DNA of 64,000 nucleotides, taken from NCBI GenBank assembly GCA_026419785.1, contig JAODTK010005674.1:237618-301617 (forward strand). The letters are read 5' to 3'. Shown here piece by piece: positions 48,374 to 59,490 of the stretch. The position numbers were made by a program, and so were the translations under genes. Origin of the DNA: Sclerodactyla briareus. Its lineage: Eukaryota; Echinodermata; Holothuroidea; Dendrochirotida; Sclerodactylidae. Numbering within the stretch: position 1 is the first letter of the stretch; the number at the start of each line of letters is the position of its first letter. The notes under the pieces are model-generated. The model had not been told where the DNA came from. It did no database searches and worked only from the letters and a program-made list of their open reading frames with translations.

Positions 48374-48597
48374 TGGTGTGTAGCCAGTCTTCGGAGGGGC
48401 AAGGGGATTCATTCCCGATTCGGACATTTCTTCCCAAGTGTCCCCACTGCTGATGACTCCCAAACCTATTTTCCCCCACTATTTTTCCCCCCCTTTCCTC
48501 CTTCATTTCCCATTTTTTTAGCCTTTGATTTCCCGATTTGCCCTCTCGATCTTTGGTCAGGGGCCCCCTTGCCCCCCACTGGCTATGCCACTGATTC
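48374..48597. mobile_element. Small MITE with GTAGCCAG-type inverted ends
   Basis: The left end GTGTGTAGCCAG ... GGGGCAAGGGG faces a right end whose reverse complement is GTGGCATAGCCAGTGGGGGG followed by CAAGGGGG. The inside is pyrimidine-rich. Elements with such a TAGCCAGNGGGGG terminus are widespread in animals. No coding capacity. Confidence 0.65.
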
Positions 48598-48734
48598 CTC
48601 CTGTCACCTGGTTAGTATAATTGTAGCGTCCGCCATCTGCATACCATAAGCAGGCTCAAAAGCTGATGTGACCAAAGCAATGTGCCTCAGACCCTAAACT
48701 CCAAACTGTCACAATTTCCCACCAGGTCCCCTAC

Positions 48735-48896
48735 CTTTAGGATATCTCTGTTCAGGTCACTCGGGTCCGTCAGACGGAGCGAGATCTTCTTCCCCTTTGG
48801 TTCGACACCTGACCCCGACTTGACCTCGTTGGACCTGGCAGCCGCACTTGTCGCAGGTCAAGGACATGAGTATGATGTCCTTGAAAAAGGGGATGT
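48735..48896 (-). CDS. ZPR1: ZPR1, exon with second zinc finger CxxC
   Basis: Acceptor GTTTTCTCAG and donor CTAAAG|GTAGGG. The translation DIPFFKDIILMSLTCDKCG, then RSNEVKSGSGVEPKGKKISL, then RLTDPSDLNRDILK matches human [60 protein letters not shown] is the distal CxxC pair of the second C4 zinc finger; the proximal pair is in the upstream exon. One extra base after CGC causes a frame change. ZPR1 binds the eEF1A elongation factor and SMN-containing complexes and shuttles between cytoplasm and nucleus in other animals. Confidence 0.93.
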
Positions 48897-49062
48897 CTGA
48901 GAAAACTGTTAAGGAAGTATATCGGCCCTTCAAATAGGTATTTAGGAGGAAACTTGACCTACTGCTGTGCCCGGCAATGTGTCCCACTTGCAAGCAGCTC
49001 TCTCTTGACTGCAGAACAAAACAATGTATTAACTTATAGGCCTCTACAAGTATCTAGCACCC

Positions 49063-50255
49063 AAAGCTAGGTAGATGGGTGAACATCCTCTACCATACAG
49101 TTATGCTCCCATAGCCAGCTAGATGGGTTACAGCCTCTACCATACAGTATATGCTCCCATAGCCAGCTAGATGGTGAACAGCCTCTACCATACAGTATAT
49201 GCTCCATAGCCAGCTAGATGGGTAACAGCCTCTACCATACAGTATATGCTCCATAGCCAGCTAGATGGGTGAACATCCTCTACCATACAATATATGCTCC
49301 CATAGCCACTAGATGGGTGAACAGCCTCTACCATACAATATATGCTCCCATAGCCAGCTAGAGGGGTTAACAGCCTCTACCATACATTATATGCTCCATT
49401 AGGCCAGCTAGATGGGTGAACGCCTCCACCATACAGTATATGCTCCCATAGCAAGCTAGAGGGGTGAACAAGCCTCCTACATACAGATATGCTCCCATTA
49501 GCCAGCTAGATGGTGAACAGCCAGTACATACAGTATCTTGCTCCCATAGCCAGCTAGAGGGGTTAACAGCCGCTACCATACAGTATATGCTACCATAGCA
49601 GCTAGATGGGTTAACAGCCTTCTACCATACAATATATGCTTCCCATAGCCAGCTAAGGGTGTGAACAGCCACTACCATACATATATGTACAATACACTAG
49701 AGGGGTTACAGCGCTACCATACAAATATGCCCCTGCCAGCTAGTGGGTTAACTCAGCTTACATACACATATATGCTCCCATAGCCAGTAGGAAGGGTGAA
49801 CAGCCCAATACCATACAGATATGACCTCCAAGCAGCTCGAGGTGTTCAAAGCCTATACTACAATATATGATCACATCGCCAGCTAGATGGGTAACAGCCT
49901 CTAACCATACAATTATATGCCTCCATAGCAGCTAGATGGGTGAACAGCCTCACCTAGAGTAGCGCCACCTAGCCAGCTAGATGGCGTGAAACAGCCTCTA
50001 CCAGAAAGTATAGCTCACTAGCAAGCTAGATGGGTGAACAGCTCTACCATACAGTATATGACCCCATAGCCAGATAGATGGTGAACATGCAGCCTCTACC
50101 ATACAGTATATGCTACCATAGCCCCGCTAGATGGGTGAACAGCCTTTCCATAAAGTATATGCGACCATAGCCAGAGAGGGTGAACCAGCCTCTACATACA
50201 GTATATGATCACATAGCAGTCGATGGGTGAACGCTTACCAGACAGTAGAGCACCA
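49063..50255. repeat. 49-bp minisatellite filling a ZPR1 intron, about 25 copies
   Basis: The consensus runs ATAGCCAGCTAGATGGGTGA, ACAGCCTCTACCATACAGTA, TATGCTCCC. The array covers about 1.19 kb of the roughly 1.37-kb intron between the exons at 50266-50366 and 48735-48896. Copies at the two ends are cleaner. Those at 49.65-50.0 kb are full of one-base losses and gains. The array stops about 10 bp from the predicted exon edge. Confidence 0.95.
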
Positions 50256-50265
50256 AGGAATAGAC

Positions 50266-50366
50266 AACCTTCATAAGTGATTCTGTGGGGATGTTGCATC
50301 GGCAGACAGTTGGACGGAGAAGCTGAGGAATTCATCCTTGAGGTACGGAAGAAGGAGCGGCGCCCT
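50266..50366 (-). CDS. ZPR1: ZPR1, exon with proximal CxxC of second zinc finger
   Basis: The most likely acceptor is GACTCCTCCCACAG at 50367-50380. The peptide LKDEFLSFS, then (after a frame change) CRCNIPTESLMKVV, matches human [27 protein letters not shown]. The CxxCN pair pairs with the TCDKCG of the next exon to form the second C4 zinc finger. Both boundaries are approximate. The donor end needs a G before the ACATCCCC of the next exon, which fits AAGGTTG, but the expected GT is not clean. The 49-bp minisatellite begins almost immediately after it. Confidence 0.78.
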
Positions 50367-50774
50367 CTGTGGGAGGAGTCGGGGCTGGTCTCACCATTGT
50401 GCTGGTTGCCCGTGTCTGCACTATCTCATTGGAAGCAGGCTGTAAAAAGATTTTTGCAATATAATCAGTTCCGCAAGGACTAATTTTCCAGCAAGTTGTA
50501 GTGAGTGATGTTCCCTGAATCCTGTGGGTTAATGTAGCACTTTTCAACACAATGATAAGTTTAGAGTGCTTTGCAAACATATTCCCAATCAAGGCAACTT
50601 TAAACTGGGAACAACTCTCTGAAAAGAGAGAAAGCCCCAGGTTGCACTATTCTATCAAGTGATCCAGTAGATTATCTGTCCCGGGTATATTAACCGGATC
50701 CCTAATCCCAATCATAACAAAAGATAAAATAGCCACTATTGAATTTTAGTAGATCAGGAAATACCTTCCGGAGC

Positions 50775-51090
50775 AGTGGACATCAGTGGATGAATAAAAA
50801 ATACTGGGATGAAAAATACTGGAGACTGATAAAATTACTGGGGATTTATAAAAATACTGGGGATTGATAAAAATAACTGGGGATTGATAACAAATACTGG
50901 AATTGATAAAAATCTGGAATTGATAAAAAATACTCAAGCGGATTGCCTAAACAAAATTCTGGGATTGATGACAATACTAGGGATTGGTGAAAATATTAGA
51001 GATTGTAAAATTCTAGCGCTTTGATCAAAATCCTGGGGATTGAATACAAATACGGGGGATTGAAAAAAAACTACTGGAGCTTGATAATAA
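50775..51090. repeat. 19-20-bp minisatellite array 1 (degenerate)
   Basis: About 14 copies of ACTGGGGATTGATAAAAAT-type units with many indels. The unit is the same family as the clean array at 53343-53490 and abuts motif H (51110). Confidence 0.85.
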
Positions 51091-51109
51091 TGAAGAGGAT
51101 CAATAACAA

Positions 51110-51165
51110 GGGATCGCCCCCAGTGTCTCGCCCGGTTGCGCCATCAGTGGTTTTCTTCATTAGTC
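51110..51165 (+). repeat. Shared terminal motif H, copy 2
   Basis: It contains GATCGCCCCCAGTGTCTCGC, CCGGTTGCGCCATCAGTGGT and TTAGTCACCATGCC. This is the same sequence found inverted at 35926-35995 and diverged at 62780-62840. It lies between the 19-bp array and downstream satellite-like units. Confidence 0.7.
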
Positions 51166-51169
51166 ACCA

Positions 51170-52490
51170 TGCCAACAATTTACAAGGATTCCATGTGTGT
51201 TGCTTTTGGTATTAGCATTTAACAGAAACAGCCTCTAATCAGTACCATTTCAAATTGTAAGGACCGATCACGACCATGTCGTCTGCGAAGGCGTAAAGTT
51301 TTGGGGAATGTGAATAATTTATGTGAATTCGACACAATATTCAACTCCATTGACCCATTTTCCCCTCTAAATATCTCTGGACCAATGGTGGACCACTCAA
51401 TACATTTCATGAGATTCCAACAAACTTGAACATTTGCATGAATGGAACAATTGATTCACACTGCATAACCCCCAGTGACTCAAGTCAATGTTACCATTTG
51501 GGGGGACTAATTGTTAGCCCATACCATCAAACCTTAAGGAAAATCGAATAAAATCTGAAATAAAAACCATGCAAAATAGGAATTGGAATGAACCATGCAA
51601 ATAAATATATAACAATTATTTTAGTTTCCAAAATCTGCTCCAGACCATCAGTTGAGCATCACAGAAAAGAGGGGGTCTGGGGAGGAAGGCTGACAGGAGG
51701 GGAGGGGGGCTAACTACCAAGTTTATCTTGTGATACATTTCTGCAACATGACCCATTGACTTGACCCTGGCTTCAGCCCGGCAAAGTCTTCCAGAATTAC
51801 ATTTTCTTGAGGCTTGCCCTGCCCTCACCCTCAACAATGGAATGCAGACCATGCCACTGAACACTAAGCTCCTGCAAACCACCCAACCATTTGGGAAACA
51901 AGTAGTTCAGCGAATTATGTAATTTCTAATTTTAGTGGCTTTAAATTGATCTTGGGGACAGTATATTCCAACCTCCTGATTATGTGCAGTCAGTCCTGAG
52001 TCCCGTAGTGCATATATAATACTGGGTCAATAAATAGGGTAATCTCAACACTGCTTTAAGAGAGGCTCCAGGTAATATGAAATCAGCACAGCTTTCCTGG
52101 GTCAGCATGCTGTGTGTTTATATTTATGGTCAGGTCAGTGTAGGGGGCCCAGACGAGGTGATGAAGGCAGAAGTGGACAATTAGGCCTCAAGGTAATGCC
52201 AAGGCCTCAAGGCAGGTTTTGACAATAAATGAATCCTCTGTCTGTTACAGATAGGAATACTAGTTTAGATGAAGGAAATAACATACCACAGGGGTGGTTG
52301 AGGTCGTTAGTGACAGAGAAGGGTGCGCCTCCAAATAAGGATAGTTCTGCAACATCTTGTTATTAATAGCATGCTTCAATGATAGTATTGTCAGCATCAT
52401 GTATGTCAGCTAGAGTGCCCCAAGACTGTACCATTCTTAAATAGGTAGCATAACAGTCTCTAGAGGTTGTTGCCGGAATGTTTTATTGAC
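51170..52490. other. ZPR1 intron between repeat blocks
   Basis: It includes one diverged unit of the 140-bp family near 51395-51440 (CATTTCATGAGATTCCAACA). The rest is unique DNA with G-rich patches at 51670-51710 and no gene. Confidence 0.45.
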
Positions 52491-52499
52491 ATTTCTGTC

Positions 52500-53140
52500 C
52501 ATTAGTGACCTTGAATGACCTTTGATGACATGACGGTTTTTAATGGAAAATGTTACTCGTGATAATATGCCGCATGTCCAGATTTCCGCCATATCGCACA
52601 CAGCCACTAGAAGTTATTGCAGAAATGTTATTATTCGGCAGTTTGTTGACCTTGAATGACCTTTGATGACATGATGGTTTTTTATAAAAATTCTTGCCTC
52701 GATGTGATGGCAGGGGCCAAGCCCCAAAAGCATTATGTAATCAGAATACACCGCCCTATGCTATCACCCAACCAGGTATCCAAATCGACCTTTGGCCAAA
52801 AACAAAACTTCGAAAAATTGCATATTTATGCAAATTATTCACCATGAATGACTTTCAGTGACCTTGCCACTGTTGTTAAATTTATGAGGAAAAAAGGTGT
52901 ACCATCTCCTCCAAGTTTCATGAGGATTCAAACCATTTGAATATGCATAAATTATGATAATTAGACTAGGTAAATGCGAATTAGTAACATTCTGACCTTG
53001 GTGACCTCGTCCCTACTGAAATTTATTGGGACTATAGATAAACCGTCTCCACCGAGTTTCGTCCAAAATCCAACAAACTTCAAAATATCGCAGAAATTAT
53101 GCAAATTAGACTACTTAATTGCATATATCATGCCGGGAAT
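52500..53140. repeat. Degenerate tandem array, unit about 140 bp
   Basis: TGACCTTGAATGACCTTTGA followed by TGACATGA occurs at 52506 and 52647. Later diverged units share GTTTC(A/G)T..., CCAACAAACTT, ATGCATAAATTATG and AATTAGACT. Four to five units in total. The same words occur as single units near 51.4 kb and 62.9 kb. Confidence 0.75.
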
Positions 53141-53342
53141 CTAATCAGTTCGTTGTACTCTTCATAGTTGGTTTATACTCTGAACGGCATCACCATGCAG
53201 TCTACCGATCAAGAGATATCTTGTACACAAGCTTCCGGGCTAATGTTTCATTAATAATGCAAATTTATTGCAAATGAGTATGTCTTTCGGGACGAAAAGT
53301 GGATTCACATCGGCAACTCTTCAACGCGCGCACCCCACATGA

Positions 53343-53490
53343 TAATAATATTGGGGATTGATGAAAATACTGGGGATTGATGAAAATACTGGGGATTGAT
53401 GAAAATACTGGGGATTGATGAAAATACTGGGGATTGATGAAAATACTGGGGATTGATGAAAATACTGGGGATTGATAGAATACTGGGGAG
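53343..53490. repeat. 19-bp minisatellite array 2 (nearly perfect)
   Basis: Seven to eight copies of ACTGGGGATTGATGAAAAT, almost without errors, in contrast to the degenerate array 1 at 50775-51090. The two arrays bracket the motif H plus 140-bp repeat block. Confidence 0.95.
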
Positions 53491-53639
53491 TTGATATCAA
53501 TGGGCCTTGGTGCAAGTTCTTCATATCAGGGTCAGTGGTTCGTGGCCCTACTTACCATTATATCTAGAGTCTTGACTAGCTCTGTCGTGGTGTATATATG
53601 GACCTCCAAACCAGGGTCAGTGGACGGTGGCTGACGATT

Positions 53640-54290
53640 CACTATGAATTCTACAGGTTCAGGAAGCCAGGTAAGCCCTCATCAAACGACCAACCATATG
53701 ATCGTGGATGAGCACCTTCTCTTCTTGACTGATGCTCATATGATATTGAGGCAGGGGTGTTACCAATATTATCCTGCTTCCAGGACCAAAATTGCATGTC
53801 CCCTCAGGAGGAGGATTAGTGATCTCCAGGACCTGACAACTTTCTCAGAACCTGGAGGAGCGGACCAAAGTTCAATTGACTGCTCACAGCCGACAGATTG
53901 AGGACTCCGTGGGTCATCCAGGATCTCATCATCATCCAGTTTAACGTTGCGGCAGAGTGCACTACGGACATACATCTGATATAGTTGTCCATGCATCCTC
54001 AGGGATAGGCTCAGACAGGTCAGGATGGGAGCAATTTTGAATTTGCCCCAAGCAGTACGAGAGCAGCCACCGGCAGCACTGATCATATCACTGAGATGGC
54101 AGAACGTGTCCACTACCTCAAGTTCTTCATAATTTATGGCGATGGTGTCAAAGGGTCGCCTACAACATGCCAGCCACCCGTGGCATCTTCTTGCACCTAT
54201 ATAGTTCAGGATCCGCTTTACTGGGTCCAGTATGACTTTGGATCTACTTCCATTATACACAGAGCCTTCGTCTTGTGCCTCTGTCCTAGT
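53640..54290 (-). mobile_element. LINE fragment: reverse transcriptase C-terminal region, family R copy 2
   Basis: Minus-strand translation contains VDTFCHLSDMISAAGGC, AWGKFKIAPILTCLSLSLR, MHGQLYQMYVRSALC and (frame-shifted) RGHAILVLEAG. This is the C-terminal pattern of a class of animal LINE reverse transcriptases (FCYLGDMISAGGGC...RLRWYGH). Family R copies are also at 36296-36505 (minus) and 63310-63570 (plus). It is truncated and frame-shifted, and lies in a ZPR1 intron. Confidence 0.8.
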
Positions 54291-54646
54291 ATATGTTATG
54301 GACCTCCATATTAGGGTCAGTAGATGTGCCTGAGGTTCTCTATGAACTATTACCCCTGGTCAGCCAGGAGCTACAGACAGGCCAATCACACAAATTTGTA
54401 AAGTTTTCATGTTTTTTCCTCATGTGAGACAGCACTCATTTGTGCTATAGGAGAGTATGATAATTGTGAAAACTTACTTCTCTTAGATCACCACATCCCA
54501 CCGAGCCTGTAAAAATGACCATAGTAACCCGCTTAAAACTCAACAAACCAATTACAAGTTTATAGTTACACAGAGCTGTCCAAGTGTGGGTGCCGACACT
54601 GTATGGACGACTTACCACAGTCCTTCAGAGCTAATCCGAAATACTT

Positions 54647-57410
54647 TGTTTTTTTTTTTTTTTCCACAAAGTGGACATGAGGAGGGCGAACCCCAAAAGT
54701 GCCTAACAACAAGGCAACCCCAAGCACAAGAAACTTAAAGAGAGAGGAGAGATCCAGCTTGTTGATGTTCTACTCTGAACCGCTGGGTCACAATCAGGAG
54801 GAACACATCCCGAGGAAGCTTATTCCAGGCACTCGAAGTGCGAGGAAGAAAATGGAGTCGGCATAGGGTTCGGTGGCGATGAGTGGAAGATGCAACCGAA
54901 ACGGTGTCTGGAAGAGAAGATCGCTTAGGGCGAGTAACCCTCGAGTAAAGGAGGAACGCATCGCCCCAGCCAGATAACATTGACCATAAAAGTAACGGTC
55001 AAGGAGGCAGAGAGATGATACAGATTCTGCGATGGGATAGAGACTGGAAGATGAGGAGTAAGATGATCATCGTTTAGGGCGAATGGCCTTTCTCTGGTTA
55101 CTATCCAGGACAATGGAGGAGAGGAGGCGAGCCCCACCCCAAATATAGCAACCATAAGTCCATTAGGCAGCGAATTTGGGCTTTGTAAAGCATAATTAGC
55201 TGTTGTGAGGTGAAGTATTCCCTTGCGCGAAATAAGAAGCCCACTTTCTAGAACATTAGTAGCGATAGTACTTGATATGAGAGTTCCAGCACAGGTTTTT
55301 GCTGATTTCTCATTCCAAGGATATTCAGAGAACGTAAACTGGAGGGAGGATCTGGTCAGCCATGAAAATAGCTGTGCATCAGAAACACGCCGACCATAAA
55401 TCAGCAAGTTCTGAGTTTTTAAGATTGGTTTAGTAACCAGATTAGCAGTGCCCCAGTTCAAAATATTAATGAAGATCATTGTTCAGCTGATTGCACTGGG
55501 AACGGTTGTAGACAAAATTGTTCCGCTTCCGGTGATGAGGAAGCACAGAGATTGGTGCAGTATAATCTAGCGAATGAGTGAATACTATAGGAGGTATAGC
55601 TAGAATATCATTGCTAATGGAAGAGTGTAGTAAGAAAACACAACCTTTGAGGAACACCAGCATTGACAAAGAAGGTCTCGGAGAGAGCACCATCAACCCT
55701 AACAGAGATGGAGCGACCGGTGGAGGAAAACTGGCAGTCCAAGAGGTTAGAAGGGGGCTGAAACCAAATGAAGGTAATTTGGCAAGGAGTCCGGCGTGCC
55801 AAACACGGTTAAAGGCCTTAGAGATATCAAGGGCAATACCCTACTTTCACCGAAAAAACTCAATGGCTTGGGCCCACTGTTTGGTGACAAAAGATAGTAG
55901 GTCCCCATTAGATCGACCATGCCTTAAAACCTACTGGTGGTCACTGATGAGGAGTGAAACTCAAGAAATTCAAAACTCTTGTTTACTATATTTTCCATAA
56001 CTTTGGAGAGAACCGAGGTGATGGCAATCGCCTGTAATTGGAGGGGTTGGATTTGTCACCCTTCTTAGTGACTGGGCAGACATGAGCATTTTTCCACACA
56101 AAGGGTAGCATCCCAAGAATACAAAGGCGGTAAGCGTGCTAAGGATAGGCTCCAGTTCCCGGCGGGGCACACTTTAGGAGGACTATAGGAGAATGCCATC
56201 CTACCATATGCTTTAGTGAGTCTAACTAGTGGGTTTGGCGGACCATGCGAGTGGTGAAAACACATCCAAGATCGTTTCACTAAAGCTGGCAAAAGATGGA
56301 GGAGGATGATCCTCTGGGTTCATAGTGGAATTCGAAGAGAATAGCTCGCAAAATTATTGAGCTTTAGAGGTGGCATCACTGGCAAGAGCCACAGGTTTGA
56401 CCAGCGGAGGGAATTGGGAAGTACAGAAATTCTGGGACACAGATTTGGCCAGCGACCAACATGAACGACTACCAGACGGGCAGGATGAAAGTTTATTACC
56501 AAACTGAAATGAAAGAGTTTTTTGCCTCATCTATAGTCTCAGAGCACACCTTACGAGCAGTTAATAGCTGACGGGAATCAGTGAAGGAGATGATAGCCAA
56601 GCTCGATAAAGTCGGTTCGTCGCCTGGACGGCAGAAGTACATTGATGGTTGAACCCTGAAGTGATGAAGAGGAGCCTGATCTTAAAGAGTAAGGGAATAC
56701 AAGTGTTCATTCCCAAACGAATATTTCCGAAATAGCAGAACAGAGGTAGAGGGGTCCTCTGAGAAAGAATTTCATCCCAAGCGGACTGAAAAAATCCCCG
56801 AAGACCAAACCATCAGCTTTGGAGTTTCCCGAGTTTCTACTTTGGTGGGGAGCTTGCATATAAGAATTAGATGGATGAGACAAGGTAATGAGGCGATGGT
56901 CAAAGGAGCCAATAGGGGCAGAGACAGGGGCTGGACTGTAAATAAGGTGATTAAGTGAGAAACAGATCCAACAAGTCGTAGGCCCGATCTGGATACGGGT
57001 GGGAGAATTGATGCGCTGGGTGAGACATTGGTAAGACAAAACGCTGCTTCAACACCAGCTCTATCAGAGCCGGTAGAAGTGAATGAGCCATTCTGCATTA
57101 GGCCACATGGACATCACCCAGTATAGCCCATTCAGTCATCGGAATCGGTGAATAGTAATCAACCGCAAGGTGAAGCTGCGGGAATAGAGCCTCGTGATTA
57201 TTACAGTTGGGCGAACGGTAAACACAATCGAACACCTTAGGAAATAAGCATTCCTGAGTGTTGCCACCTCCCCCTTCCCAGCCGAATATGATTGGCAGAG
57301 CCTACTCACTAAAAAATCTATCCAACCAAAATGATATGAGCTAATTCCATAGTTTACAATGGCTTGCACATTGCATTTGTGAGATTGCTTTTTACAGTTC
57401 ATTCAAAGCT
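54647..57410 (-). mobile_element. Jockey-like LINE, 5'-truncated, endonuclease plus reverse transcriptase
   Basis: A poly(A) tail is seen as T-run 54648-54663 on the plus strand. Minus-strand order from 57.4 kb: endonuclease pieces VYRSPNCNNHEALFPQLHLA, ILGDVHV and SAPIGSFDHRLITLSHPSN; then reverse transcriptase pieces ISVRVDGALSETFFVNAGVPQ and FTHSLDYTAPISV. In the last piece the usual FADDTA active site is altered. The 3' end has TLCRLHFLPRTSSAWNKLPR. At least six frame changes and an altered catalytic motif make it inactive. Same orientation as ZPR1. Confidence 0.85.
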
Positions 57411-59414
57411 AATTTGAGGACATAACTTTTTTTTTCAATGAATATTTCCCACTGGTTAATACTCTGTTTTTGCATAGTATGCATGAATTAGTGCTATATT
57501 ACTGCGTGATATTATTATAATATTGTTTATTATAAAAACAAAGTTATTACAATGGGTGTTGATATTTGGGGTCAAGTTTCAGTGAAAGGTCAGAAGTATT
57601 TAACTATTTGCATACACTAGTACAACAATAACTTTGTGCAATTGGCCTCTGAAACCACCCCTTCAATTGGTGTCACCCTAGAATTCAACATTATTCAATG
57701 TGGAAAATTTGCATGCACTTAACACTGTACAGCATAACCAGACTGGAACTTTTTTAAATTTGAGAGCAAGCATATTCCTCCATACCTTTCTCCAAACAGT
57801 TCACGACTCTTCTCAATCACAATCACCTTGTTGTAGAGCCCTTCGTGTGAGTTTGGCTATATTAGGTGCTATATAATTGCTTGAAAGATGTTTGATGATA
57901 TATAATTATAACCAATGGTGTCGGACCTCTGGCCATCGCCAGTGCACGGGAGGGTATTTAAGAAATTATCTGACGGCATACCACTCTACAAGTCCACCCT
58001 GCCTCCACTGTGTCCGATCACCCTAGAATTGACCATCATTCCTGCGGAGACGCACTTCAACTATGGTAACAGCATGATAGTTTCAGGGTTTTCCATTTCA
58101 TGTGCAATTGCTCTGAATTTGCTCTATAATCTCTCTAGAGACAAGCTCCTGCCGGTCTGTGTGGAGCTCTCACACTCAGTTGAATGAAGCATGGTCCATC
58201 ATCAATATGTGCACCTAGCGCTCCAACCAGGGCCTCCGCCAGGGACCCGTCCTGGTGGCGGTCTTTTGGACGGCTAATCACTCAACTGAGAGAGACGGTC
58301 AAATTTTTTACAAAACGCTCAACTAGGCAGGCCGAATTAACCCAATGTTTGGCTATTCATGGTATAGAGCTATTTATTTTTGGTACCTAGATGATACTTG
58401 TTTTTATTTTATTCAAGACTACCAAAGGTGACTACAGTTACAGTTGTTAGGCTTCACCAATGTAATTCACGTTACCCCCAGATATACAATATTATGACCC
58501 AGGGGTATGCAAGTGGCTCCATGATGTAGGCCGACTAGGGCTCAAGTCCCCTAATCTCACATTAGGCAAACCAGTGACATGATACACATGGAAATAGTCC
58601 TGTCAAGTACTGTAGGGTACATATGTACAGTCGCCAATTTCTTGGGCATGCAGAGTTTAGAGATAACACCCTACACTCTCAAAAAGTTTATGGAGATCAA
58701 ACACTTTCCGTAAAATCATATTTTGCCATCATTCATGGGTTAGAATGCTAACACTGTGAAAAATCTCAATCACAGTTAATTACGAAGCACATCAGGAGTA
58801 TGAGTGTGTTTAAAAGTGGTATTTCCTGAACCTGTTTAAATAGTGTTTGATGCCTTTGCAGATTACCGACGGCAGTGTTCGCTGTGCAGTCATCCCTGTG
58901 CAGATGGACAAACCCTAATTTTGAATCCTTGCTAAGGCCCTGGCTCCACTGCGCTTATTCTTTATTCTATCCCACTACGATCAAATATTAATACACCACA
59001 ATCGCAATGATAGCATACATGGATTTATATCCGGTGAGAATTTAGGAAATTGTGAGAAGAACAAGAAAATTAGACATTTTGTTTGAAACCCACCTCAATT
59101 TGCACATTTTTGCACAGGATCAGACCTGTCACCGAGTTCAGACAATTTTCTCAGGAATTTATGTGACAGGTACGAGAAGATACAGTACCTAATTTCTCCT
59201 ACAAAAGTGTGATTCAACTAATGGAAAACTATGGGAAAATACACAAAGATTAAAAACAATTCGCTGTTTGTAGAATTAGCGCTACCAGCTCAGGCTACAC
59301 AATATATTGCTAGGTATAAAACAGGTGCACAATTTGAAAAGATATGATCTATTTCATGACCATCAGTCACAGGCATCAGAATGTTTGACGTGGCAGTCGT
59401 GGGCAGAGACTTCC
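57411..59414. other. ZPR1 intron; one ZPR1 exon expected but not found
   Basis: The exon for the DDPSGNS part of the first ZPR1 A/B domain should lie between 59415 and 50366, but I could not see it. A minus-strand stretch at about 57775-57850 reads GLYNKVIVIEKSRELFGER before a GTATGG donor-like site. It looks coding but does not match ZPR1. The rest is AT-rich. Confidence 0.35.
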
Positions 59415-59490
59415 CTGTAAAAGGTGGCTTGAGCTCCCCCAACTTCAGAATGAAATCATCAATTTTAGTCAGCCACCTCTGGGTGTTGAT
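59415..59490 (-). CDS. ZPR1: ZPR1, exon with KIDDFILKLGELKPPFT
   Basis: Acceptor CTCCTTCCACAG. The translation INTQRWLTKIDDFILKLG, then ELKPPFTG matches human [25 protein letters not shown] in the first A/B domain. It joins in phase 0 to the upstream exon (...PLRK|INTQ). The expected donor reads ACAG|GGAAGT rather than GTAAGT. That is either a base error or a slightly different boundary. Confidence 0.88.

Noticed and set aside
49367-49579. Minus-strand ORF of 70 codons
   Set aside because: It lies wholly within the 49-bp minisatellite; the frame is open only because of the repeat.
49063-50255. CRISPR-like array
   Set aside because: The repeats are head-to-tail without unique spacers, and the DNA is eukaryotic.
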